Shown: one piece after another, positions 42,341 through 51,794 of the stretch
Position numbering within the stretch: the stretch's first letter is position 1
Layout: each line of letters starts with the position of its first letter
Translations under genes and position numbers: made by a program
The notes under the pieces: model-generated
Seen by the model: only the letters and a program-made list of their open reading frames with translations
Told to the model about the DNA's origin: nothing
The model's database searches: none
From: a bacterium
Lineage (GTDB): Bacteria; Vulcanimicrobiota; Xenobia; Xenobiales; JADMJV01
Length of the DNA stretch: 64,000 nucleotides
Assembly (NCBI GenBank): GCA_030149525.1
Contig: JASBRJ010000274.1
Coordinates: 19,855-83,854 of the forward strand
Direction: 5' to 3'

Positions 42341-43078
42341 CTAGGCCCGGTGACCATCGGACCCTGTCGCTCTAGCATATCCTTGTAAAAGCTCTAGCTG
42401 TCCGTTCTCAAGATCGGAGGGGTTGAGAGTGGAATCGAAACTCTCAATCCTCTTGAGTCCTTTCAAGATGGTTCGGTAGCCATGTCGCATCTCAACAAGC
42501 TCGAGTTCCTTATCCGGACACGTCTCTTTCGATATAGCCGACTTCAGTTTCCGGATCGCCTTCTGATACTTGCTCCTCATCTCGGAGATATGGTTTTTCC
42601 AGGTGTGATTGCGAATGGGTAGTTCGGCCACTTCTCGGCAAAGCTTCCGGAGAATGTGGAACTCATGGGGAAGCTCCGACTCGGGCTTTTCAAATTTCGG
42701 ACGAGTGGAACAGTCCGCCGAGTCCAGCCGAGGGGGCACGCAGGATTTGAGTCGCCCGAGTGGCTCTCGAAGTTCGCTCAGAATAGACTCTAGTCGCGCG
42801 GGGGAAGGGTAGACCAGAAGCCCCTCCAGCTCTTCCGTGGACTGGATCAGTGACTGAAGATCGTCATACTGCTCCTGAATGTCTGCGGAATTCTCCTGAG
42901 CTTCACATTCCAGACTCTCTTCAAGATTTGACTCAGCTACGGCGAGTGCCTGAAGAAACTTCGAAAGTGCGCGCTCCATTTCCGCTCGTTTCTCGGCGGG
43001 AGCAAGAACAAACTGACGGGCCAGACAGAGCACGGATTCAAATTGATTGCCCAAAGATCCTAATGCGGCCATAATCAT
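42341..43078 (-). CDS. Hypothetical helical protein
   Basis: A 245-residue protein, mostly charged helices with coiled-coil potential (KRAEMERALSKFLQALAVAE, DDLQSLIQSTEELEGLL, KYQKAIRKLKSAIS). I recognise no family, signal peptide or membrane segment. It lies 77 bases upstream of the acyl-ligase gene on the same strand and 111 bases from the divergent kinase at 43190. It may be cotranscribed with the acyl-ligase. Confidence 0.65.
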   Translation of the reverse strand: MIMAALGSLGNQFESVLCLARQFVLAPAEKRAEMERALSKFLQALAVAESNLEESLECEAQENSADIQEQYDDLQSLIQSTEELEGLLVYPSPARLESILSELREPLGRLKSCVPPRLDSADCSTRPKFEKPESELPHEFHILRKLCREVAELPIRNHTWKNHISEMRSKYQKAIRKLKSAISKETCPDKELELVEMRHGYRTILKGLKRIESFDSTLNPSDLENGQLELLQGYARATGSDGHRA

Positions 43079-43189
43079 TCCTTTCTCCGACAGAGACTAG
43101 GGCAAGCCTTTCTAAACGGTTTTCTAAATGACGGTCTTGCTGTTTCCGCCAGGAAATACCGGAGGTGGTCGACGAAGTCACGCCGTCTG

Positions 43190-44731
43190 ATGACACCACG
43201 GGATGAGTCGGATATGGAGCCCGATTTCGCCGGCGCTCTCGAAATTATTGGAGCTTCGGGAATGAAAGAGCTTGCCGCCATCATGCGCGAGGCTCCTTTC
43301 GGCATTTATGTCGATCATCCGAGCCGAGGATGTATCTATGCCAATCCTGCTCTTCTTTCCATCTTCGGGTTGAGTTGGTCGGAATTCAAAGGTTTCGGCT
43401 GGGCCAAGTCGGTCTTCCACGAGGACGCTGAATGGATGAGAAGGTCGATTGAAGATTACGAGCACACTCTCAAGCCAAACTACCTGACCTTCCGTGTCGT
43501 CGTTGAGCCGGGGCAGCCTCTGAAGTGGCTGAACGCTCGAGTTCACGCCGTGTTGGATAAAGACGGAAACCACATCGGGAGTATGGGGCTCACCCGTGAC
43601 GTCACCAAAGAGCGAGAGTTTCTGGAGCGGGTCGAGGAAGGTCAAAAGCTTGAGGCAGTGGGTCGTCTGTCGGCAAGACTTGCCCACGATATCAATAATC
43701 TTCTCACCGCACTTATCGGCAACACCGACATCATCGCCAGGGAGGTGGCAAGTGAACTGGGTCAGAGTTGTCTGGGCAACATCTACAACGCTTTCGAGCA
43801 AGCGCGCTATCTGACAGGGCAACTCCTGGTGCTCTCTCGGAACCACGCTGTCCCTGCGGGGTTCACAGAACTCGACATTGAGCTGTCGGCCACTCGGCGA
43901 CTGTTAGAAAGCGTGGTGGGAGAGGGAATAGCGTTGAAGCTTGAGCTGGCAGCCGGCAAGGCCTGCGTCCCCCTCAACAAAGCCCAATTGGGCCAGATCG
44001 TTATCAACCTCCTGACTAATGCCAAAGACGCCCTACAGGAACATGGAGAAGTCGTTCTCACCACAGCGGTCCGCAACGGCCGGGTTGAGCTGGCTGTCTC
44101 CGACCATGGGCCGGGTATGACCCAGGAGGTCTTCCAGCAAGCTATGGAGCCTTTCTTTACCACGAAAGAGGTGGGCAAGGGAACGGGGCTCGGGCTCTCC
44201 ACTGTGAAAAGTCTCGCGGAGTCCGCCGACGGAGGCGTGAGCATTGAGAGCGAGGTGGGTAAGGGCACTCGAGTCTTGGTCTCACTGCCCTCTTTGGAGG
44301 TTCAGACTTCCCTCATACGGCCTCCCGTAAAAGAGGGGATGGGCCCGCCCGACGATCATCTTCGAGTTCTCATTCTGGAAGACAACGACGCGGTTCGTCA
44401 GTCTCTAGCCTACTCTTTGGCGCTCTACGGCTGGGAGATATTCTCGGCGGCAAGTCTGGCGGAAGCCAGAGCGGTTGTCCAGGAGATGAAAAAGTTGGAC
44501 GTTATCGTGGTGGACGTGTTGCTTGGAGACGGCAAGGGCACGGAATTGCTCGACGAGCTACGGGCCCTCGAACCCGATCTTCCTGCCGTTCTATGCTCAG
44601 GTTTCTCCGGCGACGCTTTAGAAGGTCGCTTGGACAACGACTATACGGCGTTCGTTGAAAAACCGTATCGTGCTAAAGAGATCTTTGAAGCTATCGGGAC
44701 AGTTCGCAAAGGGAAATCGGACAACTCGTAG
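43190..44731 (+). CDS. PAS-histidine kinase-receiver hybrid protein
   Basis: A 513-residue soluble hybrid kinase. The PAS domain (residues about 30-145) has a clear GCIYANPALLSIFG core and PAC end. The H-box ARLAHDINNLLTAL gives His166. The ATPase carries an N-box (LLTNAKDALQEH), a G1 box (VSDHGPGM) and a G2 box (GKGTGLGLSTVK). A receiver follows from about residue 390 (LRVLILEDND, VIVVDVLLGDGKG with the acceptor Asp, and the VEKPY Lys). Same architecture as the kinase at 2385, but clearly distinct in sequence. The next gene starts 12 bases downstream, so they may be cotranscribed. Confidence 0.93.
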   Translation: MTPRDESDMEPDFAGALEIIGASGMKELAAIMREAPFGIYVDHPSRGCIYANPALLSIFGLSWSEFKGFGWAKSVFHEDAEWMRRSIEDYEHTLKPNYLTFRVVVEPGQPLKWLNARVHAVLDKDGNHIGSMGLTRDVTKEREFLERVEEGQKLEAVGRLSARLAHDINNLLTALIGNTDIIAREVASELGQSCLGNIYNAFEQARYLTGQLLVLSRNHAVPAGFTELDIELSATRRLLESVVGEGIALKLELAAGKACVPLNKAQLGQIVINLLTNAKDALQEHGEVVLTTAVRNGRVELAVSDHGPGMTQEVFQQAMEPFFTTKEVGKGTGLGLSTVKSLAESADGGVSIESEVGKGTRVLVSLPSLEVQTSLIRPPVKEGMGPPDDHLRVLILEDNDAVRQSLAYSLALYGWEIFSAASLAEARAVVQEMKKLDVIVVDVLLGDGKGTELLDELRALEPDLPAVLCSGFSGDALEGRLDNDYTAFVEKPYRAKEIFEAIGTVRKGKSDNS

Positions 44732-44743
44732 CAGATTTGCTCT

Positions 44744-46198
44744 ATGGCACTTCCCAGCATCGATATGGAAAAAGACTTGAGCGTTCTGAAAACGCTGCGC
44801 TCGACCCTGGAAGGGCACGGTTATCAAGAACAGGCCATCGCCGGGCTTCTCGATTTGTGGGACATTTCCGAGTTGTCGGGTGCCGACTACGCTCTCTACT
44901 GCTGGAAGTGTCGGCGCGCCAACACACCTCTGGCGCATCTGGTCTCAACCTTTCTGTTAGGGTTGCCTAGCAGCAAGCCGCGCCTGCGAAAACTGCTGGG
45001 CCGAGACGCGCTGGAATGCCTGCTTGATATCGGGCTCATCACTCACGACGGTCCCATTTATTCAAGCGAAGCCGTCATCTACCCGTGTCTCGGCATGATA
45101 ATTTTTACCGACCACTGGGCTCTTGCCGGCGGCGTCCAAGAGATGGGAAAAGTCTACGAATTGGGCAGCGACAGCTACGTTTTGGCGCGGGTGACTCCAC
45201 GAAAAGGGGAGGGCAAAGCGCTCGATCTCTGCACCGGTTCGGGAGTTCACGCCGTTCATTCTGCGATCAAAGGAATGGTCTCAAGCGCGGTTGATATCAA
45301 CCCCCGGGCTTTGATGTACACCCGTTTTAACAGTTTTCTCAACGAAGTAGACTGTTCTGCCGCCCTGGCTGATCTTTACAGCCAAACCGGTGAGGAAAGC
45401 TATGATTTGATCACCGCCAACCCTCCCTTCGTGCCGAGCCCGGACAAGGATGTTCTCATTCATCGGAGTGCCGGTGAGACGGGGGAGGAGGTTCCGGAGC
45501 GTCTGGTGGCGGCTCTTCCCGAGAAGCTCAGGGAGGGGGGTCTCTTCTCCATGGTTCTAGAGCACCCGGTCTTTGAAGACGATCCCTATCTCGACCGACT
45601 GGAGCGATGGCTGGGTGAGACCGAAGGATGGTGTATCCTGGTTCTCACGTTCAAGGAGTATCCGGCGGCCAAATACGTCGTACGTCATTTAGGGGGAGTT
45701 GAGGATCAGGAGGCGGGTTACAACTCCTACCTGGAGAGCTACGCCGCTCACGGCATCGTTGCCATGAGGTTTGCCAACGTTTTCATTCAGCGTCTTCCCT
45801 ACAAGGCACCGAACTTTAAGCTCAATCAGAACACAGTGTGGCCCAATCGTGACATCGCCCAAGAAATGGGTGACTGGTTCGAGGCTATTTCCTACTATCA
45901 CAATCCGGATTGGGAGCCCGACCCAAATTGGCGTCCCAAGCCCAACTCCATCTTCAAGAATTGCTGGCGAAACCAGGCCCAAACTCAGGGAATTCTTGAG
46001 ACCGACGACCAAACCTGGATCGAGACGTCTCCGCTCGGTTTATTGGAAACGACGCTCTTTTTCTGGCTGGATGGTAACAGGAAAATATCCCAACTCCGGG
46101 AGATGTGGGTTGAGGCGGGTCACCAGGTGTCGCTCTTTGTTCCCACTCTTCGAAAACTTGGGCTTAATCGAGCTCTAGAATTTCGATCATCGCAATAG
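44744..46198 (+). CDS. SAM-dependent methyltransferase, HemK/PrmC-type active site
   Basis: A 484-residue protein. The SAM domain lies at about 150-290: ALDLCTGSGVHAVHSAI (motif I), SAVDINPRALMYTRFN and LITANPPFVPSP, the NPPF/Y motif of N-methylating enzymes acting on Gln, Asn or adenine. The N-terminal 140 residues are helical and unknown. The C-terminal 180 residues (ISYYHNPDWEPDPNW, LLETTLFFWLDGNRKI) are an extra domain with no clear relative. The layout resembles stand-alone methyltransferases rather than release-factor PrmC. It may modify a protein or small molecule. It begins 12 bases after the kinase gene. Confidence 0.8.
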   Translation: MALPSIDMEKDLSVLKTLRSTLEGHGYQEQAIAGLLDLWDISELSGADYALYCWKCRRANTPLAHLVSTFLLGLPSSKPRLRKLLGRDALECLLDIGLITHDGPIYSSEAVIYPCLGMIIFTDHWALAGGVQEMGKVYELGSDSYVLARVTPRKGEGKALDLCTGSGVHAVHSAIKGMVSSAVDINPRALMYTRFNSFLNEVDCSAALADLYSQTGEESYDLITANPPFVPSPDKDVLIHRSAGETGEEVPERLVAALPEKLREGGLFSMVLEHPVFEDDPYLDRLERWLGETEGWCILVLTFKEYPAAKYVVRHLGGVEDQEAGYNSYLESYAAHGIVAMRFANVFIQRLPYKAPNFKLNQNTVWPNRDIAQEMGDWFEAISYYHNPDWEPDPNWRPKPNSIFKNCWRNQAQTQGILETDDQTWIETSPLGLLETTLFFWLDGNRKISQLREMWVEAGHQVSLFVPTLRKLGLNRALEFRSSQ

Positions 46199-46287
46199 TT
46201 TTGTAACATCTGGAACCTGTTTTCCGAAAAAACGCTCATGCAAAGCGGATAGAGTGGGAGAAACAAAGGAACACTTGGAAAACAGCT

Positions 46288-46623
46288 ATGGACCACACGA
46301 CAAGCAATCCCTATACCGTCTTCGAAAAGGCCCTCAGTGCCTTTGCCGGTCATGAGATTTGTGATCAACGATTGCTCTTTGTGGTGGAGAGCCAGGGTCG
46401 ACTGGTTCATAGTTGGGTGGAAGAACTACAGTCCGTGACCGAGGCACGGTTTCGCTCGCTGCAGGAGCATCAAAATTGCTGCCTTCAAGCCTACCAAACC
46501 ATGCTAAACGGTTTTCGCCTGGCCTATCAAGCCATCAACGAGAAGAACCGCTTCAAGCTCAACGACGCTAGAAACCTTGTGAGAGAAGGTCAACAAACCC
46601 TCGACTTCGCTCAGGCGGCCTAA
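46288..46623 (+). CDS. Hypothetical small helical protein
   Basis: A 111-residue soluble protein, almost all helix (ARFRSLQEHQNCCLQAYQTM, LAYQAINEKNRFKLNDARNL), with a Cys pair. No family is recognisable. A strong intrinsic terminator sits 30 bases after its stop, so it is a single-gene unit or the end of one. An upstream gap of 89 bases has no clear promoter. Confidence 0.6.
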   Translation: MDHTTSNPYTVFEKALSAFAGHEICDQRLLFVVESQGRLVHSWVEELQSVTEARFRSLQEHQNCCLQAYQTMLNGFRLAYQAINEKNRFKLNDARNLVREGQQTLDFAQAA

Positions 46624-46651
46624 CCGCAAAGGCAAAGGATTTGCTCAAGAA

Positions 46652-46676
46652 AGCACCCGACCAGGGTGTTTTTTTT
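46652..46676 (+). terminator. Intrinsic terminator after the small helical gene
   Basis: AGCACCC (46652-46658) pairs with GGGTGTT (46664-46670) around GACCA, and the T-run spans 46669-46676. It covers the GTG at 46666 that opens the next frame, so that codon is unlikely to be a real start. Confidence 0.85.
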
Positions 46677-46716
46677 CAGGGGTGCAGAGGAGATTCGGGT
46701 CGAAGGGCGCTTCGGT

Positions 46717-47898
46717 TTGAATTACACGATTTTAGATCTCGCCACAACCGGTATCGGGAGTGACGACAGGATTGTCGAGTTGGCCCTGTTGCAGTTTCGG
46801 GAAGACGGGCGTGTCACCCGGAGCTATGAGACGCTTCTTAATCCTGGCCGAGACATCCCGAATTCCAGTTTCCACGGCATCAATGAGGCTATGGTGGAGG
46901 AAGCTCCGGGGTTTGCGGAGGTGGTGAAGCTCGTGCAGAACTATTTGGCCTCCTCGGACCTGGTCCTTGCTTTCAATATTCGGCTGGACTTGCGTATGCT
47001 GGGATATCATTTCCAGGATCTTGGCCTTGAGATGCCCTCCATCCAGGAGTTGTGTCTCACCAACCTTTTCCGACAGTTGGCCCCCAAAGCACCCAGACGA
47101 CTGAAAGAGCTCTGCGAATCTCACGGAGTTCCGCTAGACGATGCCAATCGCTCTCTGACAAAGATTGAGGCGGTTCATCTGGTTTTGCTTCAATATCTGT
47201 CCTCGATGCCGGCGGCAAACGGCAGTCTCGCTCCTGTGAAGGACATCGAGGCCCCTCGATTCACGCGGGACGACTCCAAAGAGAGAGCCCGAGCTGTATC
47301 ACCCATTCTCGACAGGCTTACCTCCAGGCTCCCGAGGCACAATGTGGATTCTTCTTTCGACCGATACTTTGAACTCCTCGATGACGTCTTTGCCGACTCC
47401 GTGTTGGAGCATCGAGAAGCTGTGGCCCTTTTTCTCCGCGCGTCCGAGTTGGGAATGGATCAGGAAGACACCCAGCGCGCCCACCAGGCCTACGTTGAGG
47501 GATTGCTGGAAGTTGCTTACCAGGATGGGTTTTACACCGAAATGGAGGCGGAACATCTGGAGGCAGTGGCGGCAGCGCTCAATGTCACCGACGTCGTTCG
47601 CAGTGCCGACAACAAGAAGCTCGCCCTTTATCCGAGAGACTTGAAAGGCAAGATCACTTGCTTTGCCGGAGCACCACGGGGAACCCTGGAAGGCCGGAAT
47701 ATCGGTGAGGCGAAATTAGTCGAGCTTGCTTCCGAAGCCGGTTTGCGGTTGAGCTCCACAGTGACTCCGAAGCTTGATTTTTTGGTAGTCACGGAGAGCA
47801 AGAATGCCCTGGAAAGGGTGAGTCTGGCGAAGCGGATGAAAGTGCCTTTGGTCACCGAGCAAGTGTTTTGGAACTGGTTGGGGATTCAGGTGCAGTGA
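46717..47898 (+). CDS. Degenerate DnaQ-like exonuclease with TerB-like and BRCT domains
   Basis: About 393 residues from a TTG at 46717, preferred to the GTG at 46666 because that lies in a terminator; AAGGG is nine bases ahead of the TTG. The first 170 residues follow the DnaQ exonuclease fold (YTILDLATTG, IRLDLRMLGYHF), but the motif I DxE reads DLA and the HxAxxDA of motif III is degraded to NRSLTKIEA, so nuclease activity is doubtful. A helical stretch (HREAVALFLRASELGMDQED, YQDGFYTEMEAEHL) resembles TerB. The C-terminal 80 residues form a BRCT domain (KITCFAGAPRGTLEGRNI, ending VFWNWLGI). Such combinations are known in exonuclease-like proteins. It may be a DNA-binding adaptor. Confidence 0.8.
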   Translation: MNYTILDLATTGIGSDDRIVELALLQFREDGRVTRSYETLLNPGRDIPNSSFHGINEAMVEEAPGFAEVVKLVQNYLASSDLVLAFNIRLDLRMLGYHFQDLGLEMPSIQELCLTNLFRQLAPKAPRRLKELCESHGVPLDDANRSLTKIEAVHLVLLQYLSSMPAANGSLAPVKDIEAPRFTRDDSKERARAVSPILDRLTSRLPRHNVDSSFDRYFELLDDVFADSVLEHREAVALFLRASELGMDQEDTQRAHQAYVEGLLEVAYQDGFYTEMEAEHLEAVAAALNVTDVVRSADNKKLALYPRDLKGKITCFAGAPRGTLEGRNIGEAKLVELASEAGLRLSSTVTPKLDFLVVTESKNALERVSLAKRMKVPLVTEQVFWNWLGIQVQ

Positions 47899-47957
47899 GT
47901 GATGATAACCCTAGCCAAATTTCATGAAGGCCCTTCTTCCTCCGACAAAGAACGCGC

Positions 47958-47984
47958 TTGACATAGAATTGGTTTACTTATAAC
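47958..47984 (+). promoter_or_regulatory. Sigma70-type promoter of the fadN-fadA operon
   Basis: TTGACA (47958-47963) is followed after 15 bases by TATAAC (47979-47984), 20 bases before the fadN-like start. An alternative -10 two bases on (TAACCC) has 17-base spacing but a poor match. Confidence 0.6.
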
Positions 47985-48003
47985 CCATTGAAAGGCAGAT
48001 ATT

Positions 48004-50253
48004 ATGTCGAAGATGATTCGGAGTGCCGCCGTACTTGGCGCGGGCACTATGGGCGCTGGGATCGCAGCCCACCTGGCTAACGCGGGAGTCCCCGTTCTGC
48101 TGCTGGATATTGCAGCCGACGGTGACGACAAGAATGCGATCGTGAAGAAGGGCTGGGAGCGGGCTTTGAAAGCTAAGCCGGCTTCCTTGATGGACAAAGG
48201 GCGAGCTCACCTGGTGAGTCTGGGCAACATGGACGAGGACTTCGACAAGCTTGCCGACGTCGACTGGGTTGTGGAAGCTATCGTTGAACGCCTGGATATC
48301 AAGCAACAGCTTCATGAACGCCTGGAAAAGACGACCACAGACAAAACCATCGTCAGCTCCAACTCCAGCGGAATCCCCATGGGGCTTCAGATTAAGGGCC
48401 GCGGCGACGGCTTCAAAAAGCGCTTCTTGGGAACTCACTTTTTCAACCCCCCTCGATACCTCCACTTATTGGAGTTGATTCCCACCTCTCACACCGACCC
48501 CGAGGTTTTGAAGTGTATTTCTGAGTTCGGCGACAAGGTTCTTGGTAAAGGGATTGTGGTGGCTCACGACGTTCCCGGTTTTGCCGCCAACCGTGTGGGA
48601 ATCGGCTGTATGTCGCGCTCTATGCAGGTGATGATGGAGATGGGTCTGAGTCCCGACGTGGTCGATGCCCTGACCGGTCCGCTGGTGGGCCGACCGAAGA
48701 GCGCCACCTGTCGCACGGCAGACCTCTCCGGTTTGGACATCTGCACCACGGTGGCCAAGAATATTCAGGATGCCACCGGTGAGCAAGTGGCCATGCCTGA
48801 CGTTCTCAACAAGATGGTAGAAAAGGGCCTGCTCGGCGAGAAGACCAAAGCCGGTTTCTACAAAAAAGACAAGTCCAGCGGCAAGACCAAAATCTTGACC
48901 ATCAACTTCGATACTTTTGAGTATGAGGACAACGGCAAGGTTCGTCTGGAAGAGATCAACGACATTCGCAAACTGCCAACCCCGGTTGAGCGTATTAAAG
49001 CGCTGCTGGAGAGCGACGGACAGGCGGGCGAATTCACTCGTCAGACACTCTTTCACCAGATTCACTACGCCGCCGGTAAGGTGGGGGTTGTAGCCGATAC
49101 CGCCGCCGACGTGGACAACTCCCTCAAATGGGGATTCGGTTGGGAAATCGGGCCTCTTGAGCTTGCCGAAGAGTTGGGTCGCGACCGCTGCAAAGAAGAA
49201 TTCAAAAAGCGCGGTCTGGACATCCCAAAATATTTCGAAAGCGGAGAAGCCCCCTCGTTCGGAACGGCTCTTCTCAGCACTCGCGACTTCACCAAGAAAG
49301 TGTGCGGCAACGAGGACGCCACTCTGTGGGATGTGGGCGATGATGTGGCGCTTCTGGAGTTCCACTCCAAGGGCAACAGCATCGGCGCAAAGACGCTGGC
49401 TATGTTCGATCAGGCTCACGAAGAGGTTCTCAAGAACTTCCGCGGGATGGCCATCGGCAACGAAGGACAGCACTTCTGTGCCGGAGCCGATATCGGCATG
49501 ATTTTGAGTCTGGCCAAAGACCAGAACTTCGAAGAGATTCGTAAGGCGTGCCGCACCTTCCAGGGTATGACCTGTCGTCTGCGCTACGCTCCTTTCCCGG
49601 TTGTCTCGGCGCCCTTTGGCATGACGCTCGGTGGCGGTTGTGAAGTGATGCTTTACAGCGACCTGGATATCGCTCACGCCGAGCTTTATACCGGACTGGT
49701 GGAAGTGGGCGTGGGGATCTTGCCGGCAGGTGGTGGTACCACGGAGATGCTCATTCGAATGAACGAGCGACTGGTTAAGGGAGCTGACCCTTTCACCGCC
49801 GTCCAACAAGCGTTTGAGCTTATCGCTATGGGAACCGTTTCCACCTCGGCCCAACACGCTCAGCAACTGGGACTGCTTCGTCCTACCGACCGCATCGTTA
49901 TGAACAAAGACCGCATTCTCCAGGAAGCCAAGGACGCTGTCATTCGTCTCTCCGACGGTTACGTGGCACCTACACCTCGCAAGGTTAAGGTTCTGGGGGA
50001 ATCGGCCTTCGCCAACCTGTGTACCGGCGCTCACGGCATGATGCTTGCCGGTTTCATCACCAAATACGAGTACCACCTGGCCGAGACCATCGGGCGAGTG
50101 TTGTGCGGTGGTGAAATGAATCGTGCCGATGTTGTGGACGAGTCGGTTCTGCTGGAGTTGGAAGAGGAAGCCTTCTTGCAACTGTCCGGTCAGGAAAAGA
50201 CTCAGGAACGTCTGTACCACACCCTCACTACCGGAAAGACTTTGAGGAACTAA
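48004..50253 (+). CDS. fadN: 3-hydroxyacyl-CoA dehydrogenase/enoyl-CoA hydratase, FadN-type
   Basis: A 749-residue bifunctional beta-oxidation enzyme. The dehydrogenase part comes first: the NAD motif GAGTMGAG (12-19), the catalytic His region LGTHFFNPPRYLHLLELI and the DVPGFAANR element. A crotonase domain follows from about residue 450 (MAIGNEGQHFCAGADIGMI, then FPVVSAPFGMTLGGGCEVML and the Glu near ELYTGLVEVGVGI). This order, dehydrogenase then hydratase, is that of Bacillus FadN rather than FadB/FadJ. It converts enoyl-CoA to 3-ketoacyl-CoA. The thiolase gene starts three bases after its stop, so the two steps are one operon, behind a good promoter. Confidence 0.93.
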   Translation: MSKMIRSAAVLGAGTMGAGIAAHLANAGVPVLLLDIAADGDDKNAIVKKGWERALKAKPASLMDKGRAHLVSLGNMDEDFDKLADVDWVVEAIVERLDIKQQLHERLEKTTTDKTIVSSNSSGIPMGLQIKGRGDGFKKRFLGTHFFNPPRYLHLLELIPTSHTDPEVLKCISEFGDKVLGKGIVVAHDVPGFAANRVGIGCMSRSMQVMMEMGLSPDVVDALTGPLVGRPKSATCRTADLSGLDICTTVAKNIQDATGEQVAMPDVLNKMVEKGLLGEKTKAGFYKKDKSSGKTKILTINFDTFEYEDNGKVRLEEINDIRKLPTPVERIKALLESDGQAGEFTRQTLFHQIHYAAGKVGVVADTAADVDNSLKWGFGWEIGPLELAEELGRDRCKEEFKKRGLDIPKYFESGEAPSFGTALLSTRDFTKKVCGNEDATLWDVGDDVALLEFHSKGNSIGAKTLAMFDQAHEEVLKNFRGMAIGNEGQHFCAGADIGMILSLAKDQNFEEIRKACRTFQGMTCRLRYAPFPVVSAPFGMTLGGGCEVMLYSDLDIAHAELYTGLVEVGVGILPAGGGTTEMLIRMNERLVKGADPFTAVQQAFELIAMGTVSTSAQHAQQLGLLRPTDRIVMNKDRILQEAKDAVIRLSDGYVAPTPRKVKVLGESAFANLCTGAHGMMLAGFITKYEYHLAETIGRVLCGGEMNRADVVDESVLLELEEEAFLQLSGQEKTQERLYHTLTTGKTLRN

Positions 50254-50256
50254 GAG

Positions 50257-51438
50257 ATGGATAAAAGTAGAACACCTGTTATCGTTAGCGCTCTGCGCAC
50301 TCCGGTTGGCCGCGGTCGAAAAGGCTCTCTGGCCAACACCCGACCCGACGACCTGGCCGCTCTGGTCCTCAAAGAGACTCTGAGCAAAACCGGCGTACCT
50401 GCCACCGAGGTGGAGGACGTGATTCTGGGTTGTGCTATGCCAGAAGGAGAGCAAGGGTTCAACGTAGCTCGACTGGCTCTACTTCTGGCCGGTTTCCCCG
50501 ACACCGTGCCTGGAATGACGGTCAACCGATTCTGCTCCTCCGGCTTGCAGGCTGTGGCGCTGGCTGCTCAGGCCATCGCAAGCGGAATGGCCGACTGCAT
50601 CATCGCAGGCGGTGTGGAGTCTATGAGCATGGTTCCCATGACCGGCAACAAGCCATCCATGAATCTCCAACTTCAAAAGACCATTCCCGGTGCCTATGTG
50701 GGTATGGGAATGACGGCTGAGAATCTGGCTCGTAAGTATGAAATATCTCGTACCGAGCAAGACGAGTTTGCGGTGGAGTCTCATCGCAAAGCTCACGAGG
50801 CTCAAGAGGCCGGGCGCTTCGCCGACGAACTGGTGTCCGTACCGGTTCGAGTGGACAAGCGCAAAGGCGCTAAGATCGAGTCCAAAGAGGTGATGTTCGA
50901 AAAGGATGAATTGGTGAGACCCGAGTCCACTCTGGAAACCCTGGCCAAGCTGAAACCCTCTTTCCATGTGAAAGGGAGCGTCACTCCGGCCAACTCCTCG
51001 CCGATTTCCGACGGTGCGGCAGCTGTGATGGTGATGAGTAAGGCTAAGGCGGAGGCTCACGGACTGACCCCGTTGGCTGAGTTTGTCTCCTTTGCGGTGG
51101 CCGGTGTGGCTCCGGAAATCATGGGGATCGGACCGGTTGAGGCGGTGCCTAAGGCGCTGAAGCTTGCCGGGCTTGAGATGAGTGCCATCGACCTCATTGA
51201 ACTCAATGAAGCGTTCGCCGCTCAATCCATTGCCGTGATCAAAGAGATGGGTCTACCCACCGACAAACTGAACGTCAACGGTGGAGCCATTGCGCTGGGT
51301 CACCCTCTGGGATGTACCGGTGCTAAGCTCACCGCCACGGCAGTCCACGAATTGAAGCGTCGTGGTGGTGGTTACGGACTTGTCACCATGTGTATCGGTG
51401 GTGGTCAAGGGGCGGCCGGCATTCTCAAAGTGAATTAA
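50257..51438 (+). CDS. fadA: Acetyl-CoA acyltransferase (3-ketoacyl-CoA thiolase)
   Basis: A 393-residue thiolase with all three signatures: the acyl-accepting Cys93 in [19 protein letters not shown], the His in [17 protein letters not shown], and the second Cys in [16 protein letters not shown]. The EAFAAQ motif ([17 protein letters not shown]) is also present. It cleaves 3-ketoacyl-CoA to acetyl-CoA and a shortened acyl-CoA and completes the cycle with the upstream FadN-type enzyme. A strong terminator follows 22 bases later. Degradative FadA is favoured over acetyl-CoA acetyltransferase because of the FadN partner. Confidence 0.93.
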   Translation: MDKSRTPVIVSALRTPVGRGRKGSLANTRPDDLAALVLKETLSKTGVPATEVEDVILGCAMPEGEQGFNVARLALLLAGFPDTVPGMTVNRFCSSGLQAVALAAQAIASGMADCIIAGGVESMSMVPMTGNKPSMNLQLQKTIPGAYVGMGMTAENLARKYEISRTEQDEFAVESHRKAHEAQEAGRFADELVSVPVRVDKRKGAKIESKEVMFEKDELVRPESTLETLAKLKPSFHVKGSVTPANSSPISDGAAAVMVMSKAKAEAHGLTPLAEFVSFAVAGVAPEIMGIGPVEAVPKALKLAGLEMSAIDLIELNEAFAAQSIAVIKEMGLPTDKLNVNGGAIALGHPLGCTGAKLTATAVHELKRRGGGYGLVTMCIGGGQGAAGILKVN

Positions 51439-51460
51439 GTCACTCGGCCGACCGAATGAA

Positions 51461-51493
51461 AAAATCCCCCGCAGTTTCGTGGGGGATTTTTTT
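51461..51493 (+). terminator. Intrinsic terminator of the fadN-fadA operon
   Basis: AAAATCCCCC (51461-51470) pairs with GGGGGATTTT (51481-51490) around a ten-base loop, and T residues run on to 51493. With A residues before and T residues after, it could work in both directions and also end the convergent amphi-Trp gene. Confidence 0.93.
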
Positions 51494-51507
51494 GTTAGCG
51501 CTGTCCG

Positions 51508-51720
51508 TCAGTTTTTCCAGCGAAACTGAAGCTCGACCTCATGCTCGTCGTCCTCGGCTTCATGCTCCACGGAGATATGGGCATCGGCGGGGATGGTGAG
51601 GCGTTTGCCGGCGATCTGGATTCTGAAGGATTCGTTCTTCTCTAAGGAATCGGCGATGCGTCTCAGGGTCTCGATGAACTGTTTTTTGGGAACTTCTTTT
51701 TCTACGTCTCTGTCTGTCAT
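51508..51720 (-). CDS. Amphi-Trp domain protein
   Basis: A 70-residue protein starting at the ATG at 51720 (MTDRDVEKEVPKKQFIETL). The pattern of a helix with LRRIADSLEKN, two strands IQIAGKRLTIPAD, and an acidic end EDDEHEVELQFRWKN matches the amphi-Trp domain, a small family with a conserved terminal aromatic strand; its role is unknown. An open frame extends to 51816, but the extension is basic, shares its DNA with the divergent gene start, and is not part of the family. Confidence 0.85.
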   Translation of the reverse strand: MTDRDVEKEVPKKQFIETLRRIADSLEKNESFRIQIAGKRLTIPADAHISVEHEAEDDEHEVELQFRWKN

Positions 51721-51794
51721 GGCGTGGGGGTTCGGTTTTCTGTGACAAGAGGCCTTCGCGAGGCGCCCGAGGCTCAACCGTCGAAGCGGGCTCT

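Noticed and set aside
48466..50454. 662-codon open frame antisense to fadN
   Set aside because: It mirrors the codon bias of a strongly conserved gene on the other strand and shows no recognisable protein.
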